A model generated the notes under the pieces. It saw nothing but the letters and a program-made list of their open reading frames with translations, was not told the origin of the DNA and searched no databases. Position numbers and translations under genes: made by a program. Shown in pieces: positions 1-4,736 of a DNA stretch of 5,950 bases. This stretch comes from Fimbriimonadaceae bacterium (GTDB lineage Bacteria > Armatimonadota > Fimbriimonadia > Fimbriimonadales > Fimbriimonadaceae), in assembly GCA_014380605.1 (NCBI GenBank), contig JACMJO010000412.1, positions 1 through 5,950 on the forward strand, given 5' to 3'. Each line of letters opens with the position of its first letter. Positions within the stretch are counted from its first letter, which is position 1.

Positions 1-19
1 AAAAAGTAGGGCACGAAGC

Positions 20-43
20 TGCCTCCAGACGCGCCGTCTGGAG
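20..43 (+). repeat. REP-like palindromic repeat, copy 1
   Basis: A perfect hairpin occupies 21-45: an 11-nt arm (GCCTCCAGACG, 21-31), a 3-nt loop (CGC) and the exact complementary arm (35-45). The unit 20-43 recurs at 69-92 in opposite orientation with 23 of 24 positions identical. No T-run follows, so it is not a textbook intrinsic terminator, although it could stop transcription of a gene lying to the left. The first nine bases can be read as two Lys codons and TAG, possibly the end of such a gene, but this is too short to call. The short, GC-rich, intergenic, palindromic character resembles REP elements; family membership cannot be tested here. Confidence 0.6.
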
Positions 44-68
44 GCTCTACATCGGCCGCAACGATGCA

Positions 69-92
69 CTCCAGACGGAGCGTCTGGAGGCA
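69..92 (-). repeat. REP-like palindromic repeat, copy 2 (inverted)
   Basis: This is the reverse-complement copy of 20-43 with one substitution, which lies in the hairpin loop. On its own it folds as CTCCAGACG (69-77), loop GAG, CGTCTGGAG (81-89), and the stem extends by three more pairs past a bulged A at 68. The spacer between the two copies is 25 nt (44-68). The two copies can therefore fold as separate hairpins or pair with each other as one long stem. A pair of inverted REP units with a short spacer is the arrangement seen in BIME elements of other bacteria. Confidence 0.6.
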
Positions 93-170
93 GCGAAAGA
101 AGTCACGAAACTTTCAGTCCTATCCAAAGTTAGGACCATGCAACCCTGCCTGATTCCGCTTCGTTGGCTG

Positions 171-176
171 TATACT
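171..176 (+). promoter_or_regulatory. Candidate -10 box for the SPFH/zinc-ribbon operon
   Basis: TATACT matches the sigma-70 -10 consensus at five of six positions. Transcription would begin near 182-184, leaving a leader of about 30 nt that holds the ribosome binding site at 198-203. No good -35 hexamer is visible at 16-18 nt upstream. A small inverted repeat, GTCCTA (117-122) and TAGGAC (131-136), lies further upstream and has no assigned role. The call rests on one hexamer and its position. Confidence 0.35.
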
Positions 177-197
177 TGCATCAAGCAAAGCGACCCG

Positions 198-203
198 AAG
201 GAG
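198..203 (+). promoter_or_regulatory. Ribosome binding site that fixes the SPFH gene start
   Basis: AAGGAG lies 11 nt before the ATG at 215. It decides between this ATG and the in-frame TTG at 164, which would add 17 residues. The TTG has no Shine-Dalgarno sequence, and the extension would run through this site and the likely promoter. Confidence 0.75.
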
Positions 204-214
204 AACCAACTGAT

Positions 215-1300
215 ATGAGTCTGTGGGAAAAGATCAAAGGCGAATTTATTGACATCATTCAGTGGACTGATGACACTCAGGACACGATGGTGTATCGCTT
301 CGAGCGATACGGCAACCAGATTAAGAATGGAGCCCAGCTCACCGTTCGCGAATCGCAAGTCGCGGTATTCGTCAACGAAGGCCAAATCGCCGACGTCTTC
401 CAGCCTGGCATGCACACGCTCTCGACCGAGAACATGCCGATCATGTCCACCCTAAAGGGTTGGAAATACGGATTTAACTCCCCGTTCGTTGCCGAGGTTT
501 ACTTCGTTAACACCAAGCGGTTCACCGACCTCAAATGGGGCACCATGAACCCAATAATGATGCGAGATCAGGACTTCGGCATCGTCCGAGTCCGGGCCTT
601 TGGCTCCTACACGATCTCCGTCAAAGACGCCGCCATGTTCCTGAAGAACGTGGTTGGAACCGACGGCGAATTCACGAAGGATGAGATCGTCGGCCAGATT
701 CGAAACGTCATCGTCTCGAAGTTCAGCGACGTTATCGGCAACGCCAAGATTCCCGTCCTCGACCTTGCTGGAAAGTATGGCGAGATGGGCAGCTTCTTGG
801 TCGAGCAGGTTCAGCCATCGGTCGATGAATACGGCCTTCAGCTCCACCAGATGCTTATCGAGAACATCTCCCTCCCACCCGAGGTCGAGGAAGCGATCGA
901 CAAGCGATCGAGCATGGGCGCCGTCGGGAACCTGGACAACTACATGAAGTACCAAGCCGCTCAGGGTATCGGTCAAGGCGGAGGCACCATGGGCGACGCA
1001 ATGGGCGCAGGCATCGGATTCGCAATGGCGGGCCAGATGGCAAACAACATGGCCAACCAACAAGCAACGGCGGGCGCGCCTCCTCCGGTACCAACTGAGT
1101 TGAGCTATTTCATCGCGGTAAACGGCGCTCAGACCGGACCTTTCCCAATCTCCCAGCTAACCCAGCAAGCCGCTTCCGGTGAATTCACCAAGGACTCGTT
1201 GGTTTGGAAGAATGGAATGGCCGCCTGGTCGGCCGCTGGCCAAGTGCCTGAGTTGGAAGTTGTTTTCGGAGCCATTCCCCCACCCCTTCCTCCTCAATAA
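215..1300 (+). CDS. SPFH-domain protein with C-terminal GYF_2 domain (YdjI-like)
   Basis: The product has 361 residues. Residues 1-20 form a short amphipathic-looking N-terminus with no signal peptide or membrane segment. Residues of about 25-240 read as the SPFH/band-7 domain of the 'virion core protein-like' YdjI group, including the LTVRESQVAVFVNEGQ strand region and the LIENISLPPEVEEAIDKR helix entry. Residues 251-286 are a Gly/Ala/Met/Asn-rich linker, and 288-293 are APPPVP. Residues 298-347 are a GYF_2 (DUF4339) domain with the pattern YF...NG...GPF....L, then LVWKNGMAAW. The protein ends in a second proline cluster (355-361). SPFH proteins form membrane-associated scaffolds; with no anchor of its own, this one probably depends on a partner, plausibly the product of the abutting downstream gene. 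In B. subtilis, as I recall, YdjI is recruited by YdjG/YdjH during envelope stress. The domain calls are strong; the exact role is inference. The ATG is chosen because of the ribosome site at 198-203. Confidence 0.88.
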   Translation: MSLWEKIKGEFIDIIQWTDDTQDTMVYRFERYGNQIKNGAQLTVRESQVAVFVNEGQIADVFQPGMHTLSTENMPIMSTLKGWKYGFNSPFVAEVYFVNTKRFTDLKWGTMNPIMMRDQDFGIVRVRAFGSYTISVKDAAMFLKNVVGTDGEFTKDEIVGQIRNVIVSKFSDVIGNAKIPVLDLAGKYGEMGSFLVEQVQPSVDEYGLQLHQMLIENISLPPEVEEAIDKRSSMGAVGNLDNYMKYQAAQGIGQGGGTMGDAMGAGIGFAMAGQMANNMANQQATAGAPPPVPTELSYFIAVNGAQTGPFPISQLTQQAASGEFTKDSLVWKNGMAAWSAAGQVPELEVVFGAIPPPLPPQ

Positions 1301-1861
1301 ATGAGCGATACTCCAAAAGTAGTCGCCGCCACGGAAAAACGGTTTCCGTGCCACAACTGTGGGGCAAAGCTCGCCTTTGCCCCCGGAACTTCCGTTCTCA
1401 AGTGTCAGTATTGCGGCTTTGAAAACGAGATTCCGCAATCGGCAGAAGAGATCGAGGAGCTCGATTTCCATGCCTATCTGGAGATCGCCCGAACCGAGTC
1501 GGTTGCCGACGTCGAGCAGACCGTCAAATGCTCTGCCTGCGCGGCTGAGTTCACGGCCCGCGGCGATGCGACATCCGACTCTTGCCCCTTCTGCGGCTCC
1601 CATTCGATCATCGCCGTCGCCGCCGAAGTCCGCATTCGTCCCAAATCCCTGCTTCCATTCAAATACAAGATGGAAGAAGCCCGGACAGCCTATGAAAACT
1701 GGCTTAAAAAGTGCTGGCTTGCGCCCAACGATCTTAAGAAGTTCGCCCGGGAGACCGGCGGCCTTCAAGGGATGTACATTCCTTACTGGACCTACGATTC
1801 CAACACCACCACTTGGTATCAAGGAATGCGTGGCGAGCATTACTACTCGACCGAGACCTAA
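1301..1861 (+). CDS. N-terminal fragment of the zinc-ribbon protein as it would be translated
   Basis: This is what the sequence encodes if taken literally: 186 residues ending GEHYYSTET. It keeps both four-cysteine zinc ribbons (17-38 and 77-98) and the first half of the core domain, but loses the conserved FDDVLV region and the membrane helix. It would be a soluble, probably unstable product. If the full protein anchors the SPFH partner at the membrane, this fragment could not do so. Translation probably relies on coupling to the upstream gene, since the 20 nt before its ATG are mostly pyrimidine and carry no Shine-Dalgarno sequence. Confidence 0.65.
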   Translation: MSDTPKVVAATEKRFPCHNCGAKLAFAPGTSVLKCQYCGFENEIPQSAEEIEELDFHAYLEIARTESVADVEQTVKCSACAAEFTARGDATSDSCPFCGSHSIIAVAAEVRIRPKSLLPFKYKMEEARTAYENWLKKCWLAPNDLKKFARETGGLQGMYIPYWTYDSNTTTWYQGMRGEHYYSTET

Positions 1862-1951
1862 GAGGATTCCAATGGCAACAACCAGACTCTGCAAGTTCGC
1901 CACACCCAGTGGTTCCCCGCTTCCGGAACGGTTTTCAACCAGTTCGACGAC

Positions 1952-2398
1952 GTGCTCGTCAATGCTACCGATGCGGTAAATCCCGAGTTCGCCCAAGCCA
2001 TGCAGAACTGGGATCTTCCCTCGTTAGTCGGCTACCAGGACGAGTACCTGTCCGGGTTCAGAACCGTTCGGTACAAGACAGGCCTAGAAGAAGGTTTCTC
2101 GGCGGCTCAAGGCATGATGCAACCGACCATCGACCAAACGATTCGGTACGACATCGGCGGCGATGAGCAACAGATTAGCGACAAGAAAACCCAGTACGAT
2201 GACATTACGTTCAAGCACATCTTGTTGCCGGTCTGGCTCGGCGCTTACAAGTTCCGGGACAAGACCTACTCGTTCCTGGTGAATGCACGAAATGGCGAAG
2301 TGAAGGGCCACGCACCGATTTCACCGTGGAAGGTAGCTGGCCTGGTTATCCTTGGCCTGCTCATCATCGGCGCGATTATCTACTTTAGCAAGAAGTAA
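1952..2398 (+). CDS. C-terminal fragment of the zinc-ribbon protein (unlikely to start on its own)
   Basis: This open stretch is in the same frame as 1301-1861. The first possible start after the stop is the GTG at 1952, which encodes a Val inside the conserved FDDVLV motif and has no ribosome binding site, so it is unlikely to be a true start. The coding similarity in fact resumes immediately at 1862. The segment holds the second half of the core (HILLPVWLGAYKFRDKTYSF, then VNARNGEVKG) and the terminal membrane helix (VAGLVILGLLIIGAIIYF) with a short positive tail. The good conservation on this side of the stop suggests that the interruption is recent or an artefact. The fragment ends 3 nt before the convergent dehydrogenase gene. 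Confidence 0.5.
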   Translation: MLVNATDAVNPEFAQAMQNWDLPSLVGYQDEYLSGFRTVRYKTGLEEGFSAAQGMMQPTIDQTIRYDIGGDEQQISDKKTQYDDITFKHILLPVWLGAYKFRDKTYSFLVNARNGEVKGHAPISPWKVAGLVILGLLIIGAIIYFSKK

Positions 2399-2401
2399 GA
2401 G

Positions 2402-3490
2402 TTAGAACTCGATAACGCCGCGGGTGCTCTCGCCGGAGAGCATGTCTTTGTAGGCTTTGTTGATGTCGCTAAGGCCGTATCGATGGGAGACCAGTCGATC
2501 CAAGGGGAGTTTGCCTTCTAGATACATCTGGGCATACAGGGGAAAATCTCGATGGGCGTCGCAGGTCCCGTAGTAAGAGCCCATCACCGTCTTCTCCTCG
2601 CGCACCAATCGAGCGCCGGGAATGTTGGTTGCCGAACCGTTGGGCGAGAGGCCGCTAAAGATCACGGTCCCTCCCGGTCTGGCGATCTCGACTGCTAATT
2701 CCTGAAGCTCGGGCTTCCCTACCGCTTCGAAAACATAATCCGCCCCCCGGCCGCCAGTTAGCTCCTTGATTGCCGAGACGTCCTCATGCCCTATGTGCGC
2801 GCCAACGTCGATCGCGGCTATCCTGCGCGACCAAAGTGGATCGACGGCAATGATTGGATAAGCCCCTGCAAGCTTGGCGCCCATGACGGTTGAAAGGCCG
2901 ACGCCGCCGCATCCCAGAACGACGACGCTCGATCCTTTCTGAACCTTGGCGGTGTTTAGGACGCTTCCGACGCCTGTGGCGACGGCACAACCGATCACGG
3001 CGGCCATCTCAGGCTCTAGATGCTCCGGCATCTTTACGCAACACTTGGCAGGAACGACGCAGTATTCGGCGAAGCACGCGAGGGCCGAGTAGTGGTAGAT
3101 CGGCTTACCATTCTTGGAAAGGCGGGTAGTGCCATCGATCATCGTGCCCGCCCAGATCGGGTCCACGTAGGTGCTGCATAGGGCCGGACGGCCAGCATTG
3201 CAATAGAAGCAAGTCCCGCAGCTTGGCGCCCAGTTAAGGGCAACCAGGTCATCGATCTCAAATCCTTCAACGCCTTCGCCGATGGTTTCAATGATCCCTG
3301 CTCCCTCATGTCCAGCAACTAACGGGAACGGATGTTTGGTGTCGCCAGTGACCAAGTGCCAGTCGCTATGGCAGACGCCAACTGCTTCGACCTTGACAAG
3401 TACTTCTCCGGCCCGCGGCAGTTGGAGCTCCACTTCCTCGATCCGGAAGGGTTCGTTGGGAGCGTATAAGACGGCCGCGCGAATTGTCAT
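2402..3490 (-). CDS. Zinc-dependent medium-chain alcohol dehydrogenase
   Basis: This is a cytosolic NAD(P)-linked oxidoreductase of the zinc MDR family, 362 residues, full length. Catalytic zinc ligands are C40 (GVCHSDWH), H61 with E62 (GHEGAG) and C168 (IGCAVATG). The structural zinc is bound by C91, C94, C97 and C105. The Rossmann motif is GCGGVG (193-198), and D217 at the end of the second strand favours NAD over NADP. The sequence resembles the class III-like/benzyl-alcohol branch of the family, but the substrate cannot be read from the sequence, so no gene name is given. The chosen start is the ATG at 3490; a TTG at 3520 would add ten residues (PKRSRIART...) that do not look like the family N-terminus. 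No Shine-Dalgarno precedes the ATG, but a -10-like TAGAAT lies 10 nt upstream. It is convergent with the zinc-ribbon gene, and no terminator fits between them. Confidence 0.93.
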   Translation of the reverse strand: MTIRAAVLYAPNEPFRIEEVELQLPRAGEVLVKVEAVGVCHSDWHLVTGDTKHPFPLVAGHEGAGIIETIGEGVEGFEIDDLVALNWAPSCGTCFYCNAGRPALCSTYVDPIWAGTMIDGTTRLSKNGKPIYHYSALACFAEYCVVPAKCCVKMPEHLEPEMAAVIGCAVATGVGSVLNTAKVQKGSSVVVLGCGGVGLSTVMGAKLAGAYPIIAVDPLWSRRIAAIDVGAHIGHEDVSAIKELTGGRGADYVFEAVGKPELQELAVEIARPGGTVIFSGLSPNGSATNIPGARLVREEKTVMGSYYGTCDAHRDFPLYAQMYLEGKLPLDRLVSHRYGLSDINKAYKDMLSGESTRGVIEF

Positions 3491-3500
3491 GGTCCGGGCA

Positions 3501-3506
3501 ATTCTA
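3501..3506 (-). promoter_or_regulatory. Candidate -10 box for the dehydrogenase, implying a leaderless mRNA
   Basis: TAGAAT on the minus strand matches five of six consensus positions and ends 10 nt before the ATG at 3490. A start site 6-7 nt downstream would leave a leader of only about 3-4 nt, which fits the absence of a ribosome binding site. No good -35 match is seen at 16-18 nt spacing. The position supports it; the motif alone is weak. Confidence 0.35.
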
Positions 3507-3659
3507 GACCTTTTCGGCAACCAAGATCATGCTGTTCTAAAGGTTAGGAAACGCCTGACCTCCGAAAGCGGAGTGTGATGATCCACCCATTGGCCGCTGA
3601 CAAAGCCAAGTTATTCGCAGGACCGTAGTTCGGCATTTCTTCCAATAGCCAGGAAATGA

Positions 3660-3682
3660 GGCGGCAGAGACATCCTGCCGCC
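3660..3682 (-). terminator. Rho-independent-type terminator of the PEP-CTERM gene
   Basis: On the minus strand, 15 nt after the TAA at 3698-3700, GGCGGCAG is followed by a 7-nt loop and CTGCCGCC, an 8-bp GC-rich stem with no mismatch. The downstream tract (CTCATTTCCT) is only moderately T-rich, so termination may be incomplete. It separates the PEP-CTERM gene from the dehydrogenase, supporting separate transcription units. Confidence 0.55.
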
Positions 3683-3697
3683 AAACTCAATCTGCGC

Positions 3698-4636
3698 TTA
3701 TTTCGACTTACGTCGTCGAATCAAAGCAAGGACGCCGATCCCAAGGGCCGCCATCGTTGCGGGCTCGGGCACGGGAGCCGAAAAACCCTGAACCACGATC
3801 ACCTGATTACTTCCACCAAACGTGGAGAACAGGAAGTCGCCGGTGAGCGGATCGATAAACGCGCCCTCAGCACCGGAGAGTCCAGTCATGAAGTCTCTCC
3901 TTGTCGCAAAAATTGGATTTCCCTGAGCATCGATATCGTATGCCGCGATGTTTCCGACGCTCCACTCCGATACCAACATGCTCTGGACTCCAAACAGTGC
4001 CGAGCCTTGAGGCACGTAGACAAAGCCTTCCGGACCCCCAATAATTGTGTCGGCTAGAGTCGCACTGTCCAGGTTATATGTGCCTACGCCATCTGCGGAG
4101 AACAAGACATCGTAGAAGCCGCCCGTGCTAAATGAAACGGCCTTCATGCGACCAGCGCCATTGAAGCCGGCCGGAACAAAGTTCAGGGCTCCGAGACTGG
4201 AAGCGATGCCGATACCGCTTACGTCGTCGTTCCGATCAGGACTGGAGCTTCCAAGCTTGAACTGCATGATCGCGTTATTTGGGAAGCCAGCGGCAAAGAG
4301 AACGTTGCCTGGTCCATAAGCAAGACCGCCATCGATCTGAGGCGCAGTCGCAAACAGGGTCGCGGAGCCACTGAAGCCTGTGATATGGTTGTTTCCGTCG
4401 CGAGTGACCCCGATCGAATAGATCGCACCCGCAGCACCATTCGCCGCGCCACCGATGAGCAACGTGTTGGGGTCGTCAAACTTTAAAGTAAGCCCGCCGT
4501 AGCTTGTTGGAAGGTCCGGGACGCTCCCCAGACTGGTGTAGCTATAGTCGCCAGCATAAAACGGGTCGATGGTTTGGGCAAAGCTGAGCACAACAAAACC
4601 GCTCGCTAGTACAGCAAAAGATCCTCTCAAAAACAT
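3698..4636 (-). CDS. PEP-CTERM sorting-domain secreted protein, function unknown
   Basis: The product has 312 residues. Residues 1-20 are a signal peptide (MFLRGSF, a hydrophobic core, then SFA before Q21 as the likely cleavage site). The C-terminus has the PEP-CTERM signature: VPEP at 289-292, a hydrophobic stretch at about 293-306 and RRRKSK at the end. In this family the protein is exported by Sec and then cut and handled by an exosortase, which is not in this window. The mature part contains no cysteine and repeats a loose pattern of about 18 residues (GGLTLKFDDPNTLLIGG near 48, GGLAYGPGNVLFAAG near 103, GPEGFVYVPQGSALFG near 201, GAEGAFIDPLTGDFLFSTFG near 255). This suggests a beta-propeller-like fold; that fold is inference. 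The ATG at 4636 is chosen over an in-frame TTG at 4651, because the TTG would place the ribosome binding site inside the coding region. Confidence 0.88.
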   Translation of the reverse strand: MFLRGSFAVLASGFVVLSFAQTIDPFYAGDYSYTSLGSVPDLPTSYGGLTLKFDDPNTLLIGGAANGAAGAIYSIGVTRDGNNHITGFSGSATLFATAPQIDGGLAYGPGNVLFAAGFPNNAIMQFKLGSSSPDRNDDVSGIGIASSLGALNFVPAGFNGAGRMKAVSFSTGGFYDVLFSADGVGTYNLDSATLADTIIGGPEGFVYVPQGSALFGVQSMLVSEWSVGNIAAYDIDAQGNPIFATRRDFMTGLSGAEGAFIDPLTGDFLFSTFGGSNQVIVVQGFSAPVPEPATMAALGIGVLALIRRRKSK

Positions 4637-4640
4637 AAAA

Positions 4641-4648
4641 CTCCTCCG
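4641..4648 (-). promoter_or_regulatory. Strong ribosome binding site for the PEP-CTERM gene
   Basis: CGGAGGAG on the minus strand lies 4 nt before the ATG at 4636. It fixes the start there and excludes the upstream TTG at 4651. It contrasts with the dehydrogenase and carA, which have no such site. Confidence 0.8.
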
Positions 4649-4667
4649 CAACTTTGTTTTAGCACAT

Positions 4668-4679
4668 CAGTTTAAACTG
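4668..4679. promoter_or_regulatory. 12-bp perfect palindrome upstream of the PEP-CTERM gene
   Basis: CAGTTTAAACTG lies in the 100-nt gap between carA and the PEP-CTERM start, about 20 nt before the ribosome binding site. Its right half on the minus strand, TAAACT, could double as a -10 box. A palindrome of this length is expected about once by chance in a window of this size, so its position is the only argument that it may be an operator. The rest of the gap is AT-rich and shows no clear carA terminator. Confidence 0.25.
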
Positions 4680-4736
4680 CGAGAGAAGTCTTAACGAAAT
4701 CTTTTAACTTTCTGTAAAGTCCAGGTCGTAAGCTGT

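Larger units (their letters stand above)
1301..2398 (+). pseudogene. Zinc-ribbon membrane protein (YdjG-like), interrupted by an in-frame stop
   Basis: Reading straight through the TAA at 1859-1861 gives one continuous 365-codon protein in a single frame, with codon 187 as the stop. The stop falls inside a conserved stretch: GMYIPYWTYDS and GEHYYSTET precede it, and EDSNGNNQTLQVRHTQWFPA with FDDVLV follows. Homologs, as I recall them, usually carry Tyr after 'TET', so a TAC or TAT to TAA change explains it with no frameshift. Features of the restored protein are zinc ribbon 1 (C17, C20, C35, C38), zinc ribbon 2 (C77, C80, C95, C98), a core ending in the LLPVWLGAYKF segment, and a C-terminal membrane helix at about 345-361 followed by SKK. 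The ATG directly abuts the TAA of the SPFH gene and has no Shine-Dalgarno sequence. Stop-codon reassignment is unlikely, because TAA also ends the SPFH, dehydrogenase and PEP-CTERM genes. It may be a real nonsense mutation or a base-calling error. Confidence 0.8.

Noticed and set aside
452..1063. 203-codon minus-strand open frame within the SPFH gene
   Set aside because: It is antisense to a well-supported domain, with low-complexity His/Val/Asp composition and no family resemblance.
1859..1861. Reassigned or readthrough TAA (alternative code, selenocysteine or pyrrolysine)
   Set aside because: Those amino acids use TGA or TAG, no recoding element is evident, and TAA ends three other genes here normally.
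1864..1874. GAGGA followed by ATG just after the stop, as a restart site for the second half
   Set aside because: The ATG at 1872 is in a different frame from the conserved C-terminal half and leads into a shadow frame.
1359..1979. 206-codon plus-strand frame bridging the TAA at 1859
   Set aside because: It is out of frame with the zinc ribbons and rich in Ser, Pro and Arg, as shadow frames are. It is not a frameshift continuation, because the true frame resumes unchanged after the stop.
1157..1996. 279-codon minus-strand open frame across the SPFH/zinc-ribbon junction
   Set aside because: It is antisense to two recognised protein families, has no recognisable domain or ribosome site, and long antisense frames are expected opposite GC-rich coding DNA.
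2399..2410. GAGTT-AG-AACTC as a bidirectional terminator between the convergent genes
   Set aside because: The stem is only 5 bp with a 2-nt loop, AT-containing and without T-runs, so it is too weak.
3560..3573. CTCCG-AAAG-CGGAG hairpin between the dehydrogenase and PEP-CTERM genes
   Set aside because: A 5-bp stem with no T-run or conserved context is likely by chance.
3656..4057. 133-codon plus-strand open frame opposite the end of the PEP-CTERM gene
   Set aside because: It overlaps the terminator and the PEP-CTERM motif on the other strand, and its product looks like a random translation.
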